DNA of 64,000 bases from Sphingomonas sp. C3-2 (GTDB lineage: Bacteria; Pseudomonadota; Alphaproteobacteria; Sphingomonadales; Sphingomonadaceae). Below, one piece after another: positions 38,558-52,319 of the stretch. Both the position numbers and the translations under genes were made by a program. The stretch spans positions 372,001-436,000 of the forward strand of contig NZ_CP130322.1 of NCBI RefSeq assembly GCF_033025475.1, written 5' to 3'. The first letter of the stretch is position 1, and each line of letters opens with the position of its first letter. Under the pieces are notes generated by a model. It was not told the origin of the DNA. It worked only from the letters and a program-made list of their open reading frames with translations, and did not search any database.

Positions 38558-38791
38558 ATGAGCAAATTGCATCTCGTCTTTGGCGGCCGCGTCAGCGACC
38601 CCCAGACGCTTGAATTCGACGATCTCAAGTCGATCGATATCGTCGGCGTATTCCCTGACTACCAGGCCGCCGAAAAGGCCTGGCGCGCGGCTGCCCAGCG
38701 CACCGTTGACGATGCCGAAATGAAGTATGTCGTCGTGCATCTCCACCGGCTGCTGCAGCCGGAAATGATCGAGCCCGCCACCAAGGGCTGA
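38558..38791 (+). CDS. DUF4170 family protein
   Basis: A 77-residue protein of the small alphaproteobacterial DUF4170 family: LHLVFGGRVSDP at the start, VGVFPDYQAAEKAWRAAAQ in the middle and MKYVVVHLHRLL near the end. It is cytoplasmic, with no known function. It has its own terminator and is probably monocistronic. Confidence 0.9.
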   Translation: MSKLHLVFGGRVSDPQTLEFDDLKSIDIVGVFPDYQAAEKAWRAAAQRTVDDAEMKYVVVHLHRLLQPEMIEPATKG

Positions 38792-38805
38792 TCATCGGAT
38801 CATCG

Positions 38806-38841
38806 AAAAACCCCGCACGGCACACGCCCTGCGGGGTTTTT
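38806..38841. terminator. Bidirectional rho-independent terminator
   Basis: A perfect 12-base stem (38806-38817 with 38830-38841, including AAAAACCCCGCA and its complement) with a 12-base loop and T-runs on both strands ends both the DUF4170 gene and the convergent rhomboid gene. Confidence 0.92.
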
Positions 38842-38845
38842 CGTA

Positions 38846-39475
38846 TCAGGCGCGCCGAAAGCGCAACAATAATAGCGGACGCGCCAGCAGCAACCCGGCG
38901 ATGAACCCGCCGATATGCGCGGCAATAGCGATCCGCGTCATCGTGCCCCAACTCGCCACCGCGACCAGCCCCTGAATGGCGATCCACGCCACCGCCAGCC
39001 AGATTATCCGGATGAACCGCGCGGTCGCGGGGCCCACGGCGGACACATCGTTGCGCCCGAACAGCATCGCATAGGCGCCGAAGACCGCCGAGATCGCCCC
39101 GCTCGCTCCCACCATCGGGACAAGGCTCGCCGGGCTCCAGAAATATTCGGCGGCGCCCGCGGCATAGGCGCCGATGACATAGAGCAGCGCCAACCCGCGC
39201 ACACCCAGCGCCAGTTCGACGAACCGCCCGCAATACACCAGCATGAGCATGTTGAAGCCGAGATGGATCAGATCGGCATGAACCAGCGTGGCCGACAGCG
39301 GCGTGAGCCAAGCCGGCAGCGCGCCTTCCAGCACAAGCGCGCCGCTGATCCGCGCAGGCATCATCCCCATTGCTCCGGCGGCATAGTCCTGCAGGCCAAG
39401 CACGGTCGCCAATAACCAAAACGCGCTGGTGATGATCACCAGCGCGTTGGTAAGCTTTCCTTGCGGAAGGCGCAT
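38846..39475 (-). CDS. Rhomboid-family intramembrane serine protease
   Basis: A 209-residue six-helix membrane protein. The catalytic dyad is visible: S125 in GASG and H187 in AAHIGG, with supporting N75 in HLGFNM. It cleaves transmembrane substrates within the bilayer; the substrate is unknown. It is just downstream of greA on the same strand (5-base gap), so the two are probably co-transcribed. Confidence 0.93.
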   Translation of the reverse strand: MRLPQGKLTNALVIITSAFWLLATVLGLQDYAAGAMGMMPARISGALVLEGALPAWLTPLSATLVHADLIHLGFNMLMLVYCGRFVELALGVRGLALLYVIGAYAAGAAEYFWSPASLVPMVGASGAISAVFGAYAMLFGRNDVSAVGPATARFIRIIWLAVAWIAIQGLVAVASWGTMTRIAIAAHIGGFIAGLLLARPLLLLRFRRA

Positions 39476-39480
39476 CGTCG

Positions 39481-39957
39481 TCAGATGAACTCGATCTTCG
39501 AGATCAGGTAATAACGGTCGCCCGAAGGAACCGAAACCTCAACATCGTCGTCGATCTGACGGCCGATCAGCGCACGGCCGAGCGGCGAATTATACGAAAT
39601 CCGCCCCACCTTGGCATCCGCCTCGGTCTGGCCGACAATCTGGTATTTCACCGGCTTGTCGTTTTCATCCAACAGCGTCACCGTTGCACCAAAGATCACC
39701 TTGTCGCCCGAAAGCGTCGTGGGATCGATAATCTGTGCACGGCTGAGGCGATCTTCGATGTCCGCGATCGACGCTTCCACCTGCCCCTGACGTTCCTTTG
39801 CCGCATGATATTCGGCATTTTCCGAAAGATCCCCATGCGCGCGCGCTTCCTCGATCGCATCCACGATCTGCGGGCGCTCTGCCTTGAGACGACGGAGATC
39901 CTCCGTCAGCTTCTCATAGCCTTCTGCCAGCATTGGCATCTTTTCGACGGTCGCCAT
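39481..39957 (-). CDS. greA: Transcription elongation factor GreA
   Basis: A 158-residue protein that rescues backtracked RNA polymerase by stimulating transcript cleavage. The N-terminal coiled coil carries the catalytic tip D43 and E46 (GDLSENAEY), and the C-terminal FKBP-like domain includes [15 protein letters not shown]. It follows carB by 82 bases, so the order carA-carB-greA-rhomboid is one likely transcription unit. Confidence 0.97.
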   Translation of the reverse strand: MATVEKMPMLAEGYEKLTEDLRRLKAERPQIVDAIEEARAHGDLSENAEYHAAKERQGQVEASIADIEDRLSRAQIIDPTTLSGDKVIFGATVTLLDENDKPVKYQIVGQTEADAKVGRISYNSPLGRALIGRQIDDDVEVSVPSGDRYYLISKIEFI

Positions 39958-40039
39958 CCAACTGTCCTTCGTAAAAAATACTTCCCCCTAGCGGCCCCGG
40001 ATGAATTGGAGCCGCCCGCCATACAATAACTTGTCGGGA

Positions 40040-43378
<3,339 letters not shown>

Positions 43379-43463
43379 TACGAACCTGATCTTTTCTGCG
43401 CTGGCGGAACAGCGAAAATGGGGGAATTGCGGAAAGCGTCAAAAGAGGGTGAGGCCTGGGGCC

Positions 43464-44636
43464 TCACGCGCTCTTCTCCAGCTGTCCCACGAACTTCTCG
43501 AACAGATAATGGCTGTCCTGCGGGCCGGGGCTCGCCTCGGGGTGATACTGCACCGAAAAGGCCGGGCGATCGGTCAGCTCGAGGCCGCAGAGCGAACCAT
43601 CGAACAGCGAGACATGGGTCGCACGTGCATTTGCGGGCAGGCTTTCCACCTCGACCGCGAAACCGTGGTTCATGCTCGTGATCTCGACCTGGCCATCGTC
43701 GAGGCGCTTCACCGGATGGTTCGCGCCGCGGTGGCCCTGATGCATCTTGATCGTCTTCGCGCCGACCGCGATGCCCAGCAACTGGTGGCCAAGGCAGATG
43801 CCGAAGATCGGCTTGCCGACTTCGAGCAGCTTCTGGATCACCGGCACCGCATATTCGCCGGTCGCGGCCGGATCGCCCGGGCCGTTCGACAGGAAGATGC
43901 CGTCGGGGTTGAGCGCCAGCACTTCCTCGGCGGTCGCGGTCGCCTTCACCACCGTCACGCGCGCGCCGGCTCCGACAAGGTTGCGCAGGATGTTGCGCTT
44001 CAGGCCGTAATCGATCGCCACGACATGCGGACGTTCGTCGCCGGCTTCGTTCTCGGCATAGCCTTCGGTGCGGGTCCAGAGGCCATCGCGCCACTGATAG
44101 CTCTGCAGCGTCGACACGTCCTTGGCGAGGTCCATGCCCTCAAGGCCGGGCCAGGCGCGTGCCTGTACCAGAAGCGCGTCGATGTCGAACTCGCCCTTGG
44201 CATTGTGCGCGATCACGCCATTGGGCGCGCCGTTCACGCGAATCCGGCGGGTGAGCGCACGGGTATCGACGCCCGACAGGCCGATACGACCATTGGCCTT
44301 CAGCCAATCATCGAAACGCTGCTGGCTGCGATAGTTGCTCGGTCCAGTCACGTCCTCACGGACGATCAGGCCAAGCGCATGGGGGTTGGTTGCTTCGAGA
44401 TCCTCGTGATTCGCACCGACATTGCCGATGTGGGGGAAAGCGAAGTTGATGATCTGACCGGCGAAAGACGGGTCGGTCATGATCTCCTGGTAGCCGGTCA
44501 TCGCGGTGTGAAAGCAGATTTCACCCACCGCACTGCCCTCGGCGCCGAAGCCGCGGCCCCAAAGGACCGCGCCATCGGCCAGAACCAACACCCCCGTCGC
44601 TCCATCGGGCGCACGAAGGGATTTGGCGTCGGCCAT
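43464..44636 (-). CDS. carA: Carbamoyl-phosphate synthase small subunit
   Basis: The 390-residue glutaminase subunit supplying ammonia to CarB. The N-terminal small domain has LVLADGAVLWGRGFG, and the class I glutamine amidotransferase domain has the nucleophile in GICLGHQLLG and His/Glu in HPEASPGP. It is the first gene of the carAB unit and divergent from the yqeY gene across 131 bases. No leader peptide or attenuator is evident in that gap. Confidence 0.98.
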   Translation of the reverse strand: MADAKSLRAPDGATGVLVLADGAVLWGRGFGAEGSAVGEICFHTAMTGYQEIMTDPSFAGQIINFAFPHIGNVGANHEDLEATNPHALGLIVREDVTGPSNYRSQQRFDDWLKANGRIGLSGVDTRALTRRIRVNGAPNGVIAHNAKGEFDIDALLVQARAWPGLEGMDLAKDVSTLQSYQWRDGLWTRTEGYAENEAGDERPHVVAIDYGLKRNILRNLVGAGARVTVVKATATAEEVLALNPDGIFLSNGPGDPAATGEYAVPVIQKLLEVGKPIFGICLGHQLLGIAVGAKTIKMHQGHRGANHPVKRLDDGQVEITSMNHGFAVEVESLPANARATHVSLFDGSLCGLELTDRPAFSVQYHPEASPGPQDSHYLFEKFVGQLEKSA

Positions 44637-44767
44637 GACAATTGCTCCTGGGCTTTCGGTTAAACGGCCGGGTCACTAGGTGCCACGCCGTTCCGGGTCA
44701 ATCTATTAAAATTCGACGGACCACTCTATATTCCCATCTTTCCACTGATCCTATCCGAAAGCAGACG

Positions 44768-45220
44768 ATGATTCGCGACGACATCAAAGCCGCGCAGATC
44801 GCCGCCATGAAGGCGCGCGACACCGCCACCACCAATGCGATCCGCCTGATTCAGGCCGCGATCAAGAACCGCGACATCGAAGCCCGCACCGCCTCCAGCG
44901 TCACCGACGACGACGCACTCGTCACCGAAGTGCTGCAAAAGATGGTCAAGCAGCGCCGCGAATCGATCGAGCTTTACGAAAAGGGTGGCCGCGCCGAACT
45001 CGCCGCTGGCGAGAAGGCCGAACTCGACGTCATCGAGCGTTTCCTTCCCGCCCAGCTGAGCGACGAGGACACCACCGCCGCGATCGAAGCGATCAAGGCC
45101 GAAATCGGCGCTGCCTCGGTCAAGGACATGGGCCGCGTGATGGCGTTGCTCAAGGAACGTCACGGCACCCAGCTCGACATGTCGAAGGCCAGCGCGCTGG
45201 TGAAAGCCGCGCTCGCCTGA
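44768..45220 (+). CDS. yqeY: GatB/YqeY-domain protein
   Basis: A 150-residue protein consisting of the YqeY helical domain, the same fold as the tail of aspartyl/glutamyl-tRNA amidotransferase subunit GatB: MKARDTATTNAIRLIQAAIK, then FLPAQLSDEDTTAAIEAIKA and KDMGRVMALLKER. It may act in tRNA-linked amidation or nitrogen metabolism but has no known catalytic residues. ATG 44768 is chosen over a longer frame that includes carA upstream sequence. dnaG follows after 139 bases. Confidence 0.92.
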   Translation: MIRDDIKAAQIAAMKARDTATTNAIRLIQAAIKNRDIEARTASSVTDDDALVTEVLQKMVKQRRESIELYEKGGRAELAAGEKAELDVIERFLPAQLSDEDTTAAIEAIKAEIGAASVKDMGRVMALLKERHGTQLDMSKASALVKAALA

Positions 45221-45359
45221 TTTCAATACCCCCTCCCCATCCCGGTGGGAGGGATAGGGATTTTGCCATGGCATCCTGCCTTTCCTGCAGTCACGGTAAC
45301 GAAACCGGCACGAAAGCCAGCGGCGCCATGGCAACGCCCTGCCTTGGGGGACACTGACC

Positions 45360-47258
45360 GTGGCGCTCTCCCCGCAATTTCTGGATGAACTGCGCGCCCG
45401 AACGCTCCTGTCCGGGCTGATCGGCAAGACGGTCAAGATCCAGCGCGCGGGCCGCGAATTCAAGGCATGCTGCCCCTTCCACAACGAAAAGACGCCCAGC
45501 TTCTACATCAACGACGAAAAGGGCTTCTATCACTGTTTCGGCTGCTCGGCGCATGGCGATGCCATTCGCTGGATGACCGATCATCGCGGCCTGCCCTTCA
45601 TGGACGCGGTGAAGGAACTCGCCCAGTCCGCCGGGCTCGACGTTCCCGCTCCCGATCCACAGGCACAGGCCCGCGCCGACCGCGCCTCAGGGCTCCACGG
45701 CGTGATGGAGGCCGCACAGGCCTGGTTCGTCGAGCAGCTGCACGGCATCGAGGGGGCCGAAGCCCGCGCCTATCTCAAGAAACGCGGCATCAGCGACAAG
45801 ACCGCGCGTACCTTCGGCTTTGGCTTTGCCCCGGATTCGCGTGGCAAGCTGAAGGATGCGCTGCGCGAATTCGGCACCGACCAGTTGATTGAGGCCGGGC
45901 TGCTGATCGATCCCGACGCTGGCGAGACGGACGGCGCAAACAGCCGCAAACGTGAGCCCTATGACCGGTTTCGCGGGCGCCTCATGCTCCCCATTCGCGA
46001 TCAGCGCGGCCGCACCATTGCCTTTGGCGGGCGCATCCTCGGCGCAGGCGAACCCAAATATCTGAACTCGCCCGACACACCGCTCTTCGACAAGGGGCGC
46101 ACGCTCTACAATATCGACCTTGCCGCCCCCGCCGTGCGCAAGGCCCGTCGCGTGGTCGTGGTCGAAGGCTATATGGACGTGATCGCGCTGGCGCAGGCAG
46201 GGATCGAGGAAGCCGTGGCCCCGCTCGGCACCGCGCTCACCGAAATGCAGATCGAACGGCTGTGGCGGATGACCGAAACCCCCATTCTCTGCTTCGACGG
46301 CGACAATGCCGGTCAAAAGGCGTCGGTGCGCGCGATCGAGCGGGCCCTGCCCCATCTCCAGCCCGGCCGCTCGCTCCGCTTTCTCACGCTCCCCGGCGGG
46401 CAGGATCCCGACGATCTCATCCGCGCGGGCGGCCGCCAGGCAATCGAGGCCCTGCTCGAACAGCCTGAGCCGCTGTCCGAACGCATCTGGCGCCACGAAC
46501 TCGAGGCCGAACCGCTCGACACGCCCGAGGCGCGCGCCGGGTTGCGACAACGGCTCAACGCCCATGCCAAGGCGATCGGCGACGCCGATGTCCGCGACCA
46601 GTATTTCAACGAGTTTCGCGAGCGCTTCGCCACCCATTTCGGGCAGGGCCGCCGCGACCAGCCGACATATCGTTCGGACTTTCGTCAGGATTTCCGCGCG
46701 CGCCGCCCCGGCGGGCGCTGGCAGCCGCCCGAACGTCCGGTATCGGGCACCGCCCGTGCGATCAGCGGCGGCGATATCGATATCCGCATGGCGCGCGCGA
46801 TTTTCGCCGGTCTGCTGCGCCATCCGGGGCTGCTGGTCGACCACGCCGAAATGATATCGGGGCTGCGAATTTCCGATCCTGCGCTCGATGGCCTGCGCCG
46901 CCTGCTGCTCGACGCATGCTTTTCCGTTCGCGATCTTGATCTTGACCGGCTTCATACCATATTGGCGGATGCTGGCCTCGACGCGCTTGCCAGAGAGCTT
47001 GAAAAGACAAACGGGCTTGCCTTTTCCTTCACGCGCAGCAATGCGGACAAGGAAACGGCACGGCGTGATTTGGCTATGGCGATTGAGGTGCTAGCGATGC
47101 GTCCGGAACTGGACGCCGCGCTCGCAGCAGCGACCGCCCGGCTCGAAACCGAGCCGGACGAAAAGAATTTTGATGAACAGCGTCGCCTTCGGGAGGCGCG
47201 CGAAGAGGCGGACAGACGGCTCGCGGCGCTGGCACAAGGCGATGACGAAATCGTCTGA
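45360..47258 (+). CDS. dnaG: DNA primase
   Basis: The 632-residue primase that lays RNA primers at the replication fork. The CHC2 zinc finger uses C38, H41, C59 and C62 (CCPFH...HCFGC). The TOPRIM core has VVVVEGYMDVIA with the catalytic Glu and CFDGDNAGQKA with the metal Asp residues. The C-terminal helicase-interaction part is about 480-632. It starts at GTG 45360. rpoD starts 36 bases after its stop, so the macromolecular synthesis operon order dnaG-rpoD is kept, with yqeY upstream. Confidence 0.97.
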   Translation: MALSPQFLDELRARTLLSGLIGKTVKIQRAGREFKACCPFHNEKTPSFYINDEKGFYHCFGCSAHGDAIRWMTDHRGLPFMDAVKELAQSAGLDVPAPDPQAQARADRASGLHGVMEAAQAWFVEQLHGIEGAEARAYLKKRGISDKTARTFGFGFAPDSRGKLKDALREFGTDQLIEAGLLIDPDAGETDGANSRKREPYDRFRGRLMLPIRDQRGRTIAFGGRILGAGEPKYLNSPDTPLFDKGRTLYNIDLAAPAVRKARRVVVVEGYMDVIALAQAGIEEAVAPLGTALTEMQIERLWRMTETPILCFDGDNAGQKASVRAIERALPHLQPGRSLRFLTLPGGQDPDDLIRAGGRQAIEALLEQPEPLSERIWRHELEAEPLDTPEARAGLRQRLNAHAKAIGDADVRDQYFNEFRERFATHFGQGRRDQPTYRSDFRQDFRARRPGGRWQPPERPVSGTARAISGGDIDIRMARAIFAGLLRHPGLLVDHAEMISGLRISDPALDGLRRLLLDACFSVRDLDLDRLHTILADAGLDALARELEKTNGLAFSFTRSNADKETARRDLAMAIEVLAMRPELDAALAAATARLETEPDEKNFDEQRRLREAREEADRRLAALAQGDDEIV

Positions 47259-47294
47259 GCGGGTCGGCTGGGTGACTTGGGACAAGGCGAATAC

Positions 47295-49322
47295 ATGGCT
47301 AAGACGAACGCAGCGGAGACCAACGAGGGAAATGAGGGCGGTGATGCCCCCCTCATCGAACTCAATGAAGCTTCGCTGAAGAAGCTGATCGCACGCGCCA
47401 AAAAGCGCGGCTACATCACTTATGATCAGCTCAACGAGGCCCTGCCTCAGGATCAGATGTCCTCCGACCAGCTCGAAGACATCATGTCCGCGCTCAACGA
47501 AATGGGCGTCAACATCGTCGAGAACGAGGATGCTGGCGAGGACGGCGAAGAGCAGCAGCCGGAGGACGACGATTCCGATGCCGTCGACCCTGTCGATGGC
47601 ACGCCCAATGTCGCGGAGAAAAAGCGCGAAACCGTCGATCGTACCGACGATCCGGTGCGCATGTATCTGCGCGAAATGGGCGCTGTCGAACTGCTCAGCC
47701 GCGAAGGCGAAATCGCCATCGCCAAGCGGATCGAGGCCGGTCGCGACACGATGATCCTCGGGCTGTGCGAAAGCCCGATAACCTTCAACGCGATCATCGA
47801 CTGGTCGACCGCGCTCAACGAAGGCACGATGCAGCTACGCGAGATCCTCGATCTCGACGCGATGCTGTCCAAGGACCCTGCCCCCGAAAGCCTCACCGAC
47901 GAGGATGAGGAAGGCGACGGCGAAATTTCGGAAAAGACCGCCGGTCCTTCGTACAAGGAAGAAGAGGACATCGAAGAGGAAGCGTCGGAAGACGACGAGG
48001 ATTCGATGACCGAACGTCGTGCCCAACGTCCCGCCGAGGACGATGAGGAAGACAACACGCTCAGCCTCGCCCAGATGGAAGAGACGCTGAAGCCTGCCGC
48101 GCTCGAAAAGTTCGCGACGATCACCTCGCTCTACAAGAAGTTCGGGAAACTGCAGGCCGCGCGCATGGATGCGCTGGCTGCGGGCAATGACTTCCCTGCA
48201 TCGGACGAGAACAAGTATCAGAAGCTGCGCGAAGACCTCACCGCAGAGGTCGAAAGCGTGCAGTTCCACGGCGCAAAGATCGAATATCTGGTCGACCAGC
48301 TTTATTCGTTCAACCGCCGCCTGACCGCGCTTGGTGGCCAGATGCTGCGCCTCGCCGAACGCCACAAGGTTCAGCGCAAGGCGTTCCTCGACGAATATGT
48401 CGATCACGAGCTCGACGATGGCTGGCTCGAACATGTCGCCAAGCTCGACAAGAAATGGGCCGCCTTTGCCGCAACCGAAGCGACCCCCGTTGATCGAATC
48501 CGCAACGAGATCAGCGAAATCGCGCAAGCGGCCGGCATGTCGCTCAGCGAATTCCGTCGCATCGTCAATATGGTGCAAAAGGGCGAACGCGAAGCGCGCA
48601 TCGCGAAGAAGGAGATGGTCGAAGCCAATCTTCGCCTCGTGATCTCGATCGCCAAGAAATATACGAACCGCGGCCTTCAGTTCCTGGATCTTATCCAGGA
48701 AGGCAATATCGGCCTCATGAAGGCGGTCGATAAGTTCGAATATCGCCGCGGCTACAAATTCTCGACCTATGCCACCTGGTGGATCCGGCAGGCGATCACG
48801 CGTTCGATCGCGGATCAGGCGCGCACGATCCGTATTCCGGTCCATATGATCGAAACGATCAACAAGCTGGTCCGCACCAGCCGCCAGTTCCTGCACGAGC
48901 AGGGCCGCGAGCCCACGCCCGAGGAAATGGCCGAGCGTCTGTCGATGCCGCTCGAAAAGGTGCGCAAGGTGATGAAGATCGCCAAGGAGCCGATCTCGCT
49001 CGAAACGCCGATCGGCGACGAGGAAGACAGCCATCTCGGTGACTTCATCGAAGACAAGAACGCAATCATTCCGGTGGACGCCGCCATTCAGGCGAACCTC
49101 AAGGAAACCGTCACCCGCGTTCTGGCCTCGCTCACCCCGCGTGAAGAACGCGTGCTCCGCATGCGCTTCGGTATCGGTATGAACACCGATCACACGCTGG
49201 AAGAGGTTGGCCAGCAATTCTCGGTTACGCGCGAACGTATCCGTCAGATCGAAGCCAAGGCGCTCAGGAAGCTCAAGCATCCGAGCCGCAGCCGCAAGAT
49301 GCGGAGCTTCCTCGACCAGTAA
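47295..49322 (+). CDS. rpoD: RNA polymerase primary sigma factor RpoD
   Basis: The 675-residue housekeeping sigma-70. Region 1.1 (about 20-80), 1.2 ([21 protein letters not shown], about 118-138), an acidic non-conserved region (about 190-275), 2.1-2.4 ([33 protein letters not shown]), 3 and 4.2 ([17 protein letters not shown]). ATG 47295 gives MAKTNAAET; an upstream GTG-type frame at 47277 adds MGQGEY. A strong hairpin lies just after the stop. Confidence 0.98.
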   Translation: MAKTNAAETNEGNEGGDAPLIELNEASLKKLIARAKKRGYITYDQLNEALPQDQMSSDQLEDIMSALNEMGVNIVENEDAGEDGEEQQPEDDDSDAVDPVDGTPNVAEKKRETVDRTDDPVRMYLREMGAVELLSREGEIAIAKRIEAGRDTMILGLCESPITFNAIIDWSTALNEGTMQLREILDLDAMLSKDPAPESLTDEDEEGDGEISEKTAGPSYKEEEDIEEEASEDDEDSMTERRAQRPAEDDEEDNTLSLAQMEETLKPAALEKFATITSLYKKFGKLQAARMDALAAGNDFPASDENKYQKLREDLTAEVESVQFHGAKIEYLVDQLYSFNRRLTALGGQMLRLAERHKVQRKAFLDEYVDHELDDGWLEHVAKLDKKWAAFAATEATPVDRIRNEISEIAQAAGMSLSEFRRIVNMVQKGEREARIAKKEMVEANLRLVISIAKKYTNRGLQFLDLIQEGNIGLMKAVDKFEYRRGYKFSTYATWWIRQAITRSIADQARTIRIPVHMIETINKLVRTSRQFLHEQGREPTPEEMAERLSMPLEKVRKVMKIAKEPISLETPIGDEEDSHLGDFIEDKNAIIPVDAAIQANLKETVTRVLASLTPREERVLRMRFGIGMNTDHTLEEVGQQFSVTRERIRQIEAKALRKLKHPSRSRKMRSFLDQ

Positions 49323-49323
49323 G

Positions 49324-49367
49324 CCGATGCCCATGCCCGCAGACGTTGTCGCGGGCATGGGTCGGCC
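49324..49367 (+). terminator. Hairpin after rpoD
   Basis: A perfect 11-base stem (49331-49341 with 49352-49362) with a 10-base loop, extended by GCCGA/TCGGC arms. No T-run follows, so termination may be partial or Rho-dependent; it probably protects the rpoD transcript 3' end. Confidence 0.5.
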
Positions 49368-49407
49368 TCCCCTGGGCAATGGAAGGCAAAGGGGGGATTT
49401 CCAGCAC

Positions 49408-51381
49408 ATGCCGACACGCCTTGCGCCTCTGGCCTGCGCGCTCGGCATGCTCGCGCTCCCCGGCGCGTCTCACGCCCAGCTCCTTTCCTCCGCTGCCACC
49501 GACACAGTTGTTCCCGGCACCGTTCCATGTGATCCTGCACCATCCGACACTGCCCCCTGTCCGGCACCGGGGCTCGTGGAAATTCCGCTGCTCGATCCGG
49601 CCGAGGCCGAACGCCTCTTCCCCTCGGCGCGCCCCCTCAGCCTACAGGAAAGCCTGCGCTACGCGGCCAGCGCCACGCTCGACGCCTATGGGCTCGATCC
49701 GCGCGGCGATTACGGCTTTGTCCGTGGGCTGGAAGCGCCGGTCGTCCAGGACGGGCTCACTCGCCCCTTCGGCATCCGCAACGGCTCGCGCCCCGAATAT
49801 TTCACGCTCGACCGCCTTGAGCTTCTGCGCGGCCCGGCCGCCACGCTGCGCGCCAGCGGGGCGGGGGCCGGCATGGTCGACATCGCTACCAAGCGCCCCG
49901 AGTTCATCTCTTCGGTCGAAGCCTATGCCGCCACCGGCAGCTATCAGCGCCGCGAAGCCGGCATTGATCTGACCGGCCCGGTCGCGGGCGACGCACTCGC
50001 GGGCCGGATCATCGCGCTCCGTCGCAAGACTGCCGCGCAAAGCGATTATGTCGGGGACAGTCGCACGCTCGTCAACGCCGCGCTCGACTGGCGCCCCGAT
50101 GCCGATACCAGCCTGCTCCTCGCAGCCCAGTTCCAGCGCGACGAGAGCGGCTGGGCGGGGCTTTTTCTCCCCAATATCGCACGCCCGGCCGATATCGCCG
50201 CCAATGACGCACCCTTTCTCGCCTATCGCCAGAGCAGCACCTGGCTCTCGGCGCGCTTTGCGCATCAGCTTTCCGCCAATGTCGAGGTTCGCCAGAGCCT
50301 GCGCGTCGAATGGCTCACCACCCGTGCCCCGCGCGATCTCGATCAGCATGGCGATAAATTATCCACGCCATGTGCCGGGCTGACACCGGGGCAACCGCTG
50401 CAGTGTAGCCCCGCCGCCGCCCGCCAGCCCGCGCGCCTGCGCCTGTTCGGCAGCGACACGCAGCTGACGGCGGACCTCGCCAGCGGCCCGTTCCTGCACC
50501 GGATCACCGCAGGCGTGGATTATGCCAGTCTGCACGACAATAATGATCGCCCCGATCGCCTGACCCGCAGCCAGCAGAAAACGGGCTTTTACGCGCAATT
50601 TGAAACCCGGCTCGAAGATGCCATCTCGCTGGCGCTGGGCGCACGCCATGACCGGGCGGAGCAGCGTACGGACATGGGCTGGCGCACCCATTCGGCCACC
50701 AGCGGCCATGTCACGCTGACCGGCGATCTCGGCCATGGCCTCCTTCCTTATGCCAGCTATTCGGAAAGCTTCCTGCCGATCGCGGGCGTCGATGCCGACG
50801 GTCAGAGCCTCGCGCCCCAGCGCGCACGCGTAATCGAAACCGGCCTGCGCTGGCGTCCACATGCACGCACGCATATCGGGCTCGCGCTGTACGACATGGT
50901 CGATCGCAACCGGCTGATCGCCGATTTCACCGCCCCGTGGTTCGTGCATCAGGCTGGTCGCGTGAAAAGCCACGGGGTGGAGATAGAGGCCTCGCAGCGC
51001 ATCGGTTCGCTCGAACTCGTCGCCTCGTTCAACCATGCCCGCGCGCGCGAAACCGAAACCGGCCTGCGCCCGGTCGCCGTACCGCGCCAGACCGCCACGC
51101 TCTGGGCGAACAACGATATCGCGCTCAGCGATACGCTTGTCCTGCGGCTCGGCGCCGGCGCGCGCTATATCACGGAGGGCTATGATCGCGCGGCCGGGCT
51201 CGGCGATCCCGAATATCTCATCGCCGATGCGCTGATCCTGCTCGAAAGCGAGCAATGGTCCTTCACGCTCAACGCCGCCAATCTCTTCAACCAGCGCGGC
51301 TATACAAGCTGCCTTGGCCGCGGCGAATGTTTCGACGGGCTTCCGCGCACCATAAGTGCTGCGATCGCGGTGCGTTTCTAG
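49408..51381 (+). CDS. TonB-dependent outer membrane receptor
   Basis: A 657-residue outer membrane transporter of the siderophore-receptor class. Signal peptide (to about SHA), a plug domain (about 75-170; GFVRGLE, LELLRGPAATLRASGAGAGMVDIATKRP) and a 22-strand barrel ending in the usual aromatic F. The last segment has the two-Cys motif SCLGRGECFDGLPRT typical of ferric-siderophore receptors. The N-terminal region has unusual cysteines (CDPAP, CPAPG) and I see no clear TonB box. ATG 49408 has GGGGGGAT upstream. Substrate unknown; no siderophore genes adjoin it. Confidence 0.88.
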   Translation: MPTRLAPLACALGMLALPGASHAQLLSSAATDTVVPGTVPCDPAPSDTAPCPAPGLVEIPLLDPAEAERLFPSARPLSLQESLRYAASATLDAYGLDPRGDYGFVRGLEAPVVQDGLTRPFGIRNGSRPEYFTLDRLELLRGPAATLRASGAGAGMVDIATKRPEFISSVEAYAATGSYQRREAGIDLTGPVAGDALAGRIIALRRKTAAQSDYVGDSRTLVNAALDWRPDADTSLLLAAQFQRDESGWAGLFLPNIARPADIAANDAPFLAYRQSSTWLSARFAHQLSANVEVRQSLRVEWLTTRAPRDLDQHGDKLSTPCAGLTPGQPLQCSPAAARQPARLRLFGSDTQLTADLASGPFLHRITAGVDYASLHDNNDRPDRLTRSQQKTGFYAQFETRLEDAISLALGARHDRAEQRTDMGWRTHSATSGHVTLTGDLGHGLLPYASYSESFLPIAGVDADGQSLAPQRARVIETGLRWRPHARTHIGLALYDMVDRNRLIADFTAPWFVHQAGRVKSHGVEIEASQRIGSLELVASFNHARARETETGLRPVAVPRQTATLWANNDIALSDTLVLRLGAGARYITEGYDRAAGLGDPEYLIADALILLESEQWSFTLNAANLFNQRGYTSCLGRGECFDGLPRTISAAIAVRF

Positions 51382-51467
51382 GCCGCGCGCACCGGGCTTG
51401 CGCCTTGCCCTCGCCCCGCCCAGCCCTTATCGCTTTCCTCGAACGTCAGGCAGAGGACAGGCACGAT

Positions 51468-52310
51468 ATGCGTTTCAGCGGAACCGAAAACTATGTCGCA
51501 ACCGATGATCTGAAGGTTGCGGTGAATGCCGCGGTCACGCTGCGCCGTCCGTTGCTGGTGAAGGGCGAACCTGGCACGGGCAAGACCGTGCTCGCACAGG
51601 AAATCGCCAAGGCGGCGAATGCCCCGCTCATCGAATGGAACGTCAAGTCCACCACGCGCGCGCAGCAAGGCCTTTATGAATATGACGCGGTCGCCCGCCT
51701 GCGCGATGGCCAGCTCGGCGACGAGCGCGTGCACGACATCGCCAATTATATCCGCAAGGGCAAGCTGTGGGAGGCGTTCACTGCGCCCCAGCTCCCCGTG
51801 CTGCTGATCGACGAGATCGACAAGGCCGATATCGAATTCCCGAACGATCTTCTCCAGGAACTCGATCGCATGGAATTCCATGTCTACGAGACGAAGGAAA
51901 CGGTGAAGGCCAAGGAACGCCCGATCGTCGTCATCACCTCGAATAACGAAAAGGAATTGCCCGACGCCTTCCTGCGCCGCTGCTTCTTCCACTATATTAA
52001 ATTCCCCGATCGCGACACGATGCAGGCGATCGTCGACGTCCACTTCCCCGGCATCCAGAAGATCCTCGTGCAAAAGGCGATGGACATCTTCTACGAGGTT
52101 CGCGAAGTCCCCGGCCTCAAGAAAAAGCCCTCGACCAGCGAGTTGCTTGACTGGCTGAAGCTGCTGTTGGCCGAAGACATGCCGCTCGACGTGCTCCAAT
52201 CGCGCGATCCCACCAAGGCAATCCCCCCGCTCCACGGCGCGCTGCTCAAGAACGAGCAGGACGTGATGCTCTTCGAACGCCTCGCCTTCATGGCCCGCCG
52301 CCAGCGCTGA
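51468..52310 (+). CDS. MoxR-family AAA+ ATPase
   Basis: A 280-residue AAA+ ATPase with Walker A GEPGTGKT (33-40), Walker B VLLIDEIDKA (111-120) and sensor/arginine-finger region EKELPDAFLRRC. MoxR proteins act as chaperones that insert cofactors or mature metalloenzymes, often with a VWA partner. Here the matching VWA (CoxE-like) gene is at 55337 with two reverse-strand genes between. ATG 51468 is preferred to a longer frame overlapping the TonB receptor gene. Confidence 0.93.
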   Translation: MRFSGTENYVATDDLKVAVNAAVTLRRPLLVKGEPGTGKTVLAQEIAKAANAPLIEWNVKSTTRAQQGLYEYDAVARLRDGQLGDERVHDIANYIRKGKLWEAFTAPQLPVLLIDEIDKADIEFPNDLLQELDRMEFHVYETKETVKAKERPIVVITSNNEKELPDAFLRRCFFHYIKFPDRDTMQAIVDVHFPGIQKILVQKAMDIFYEVREVPGLKKKPSTSELLDWLKLLLAEDMPLDVLQSRDPTKAIPPLHGALLKNEQDVMLFERLAFMARRQR

Positions 52311-52319
52311 CGGGCTGCA

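Noticed and set aside
47835-49448. 537-residue minus-strand frame opposite rpoD
   Set aside because: Antisense shadow of rpoD.
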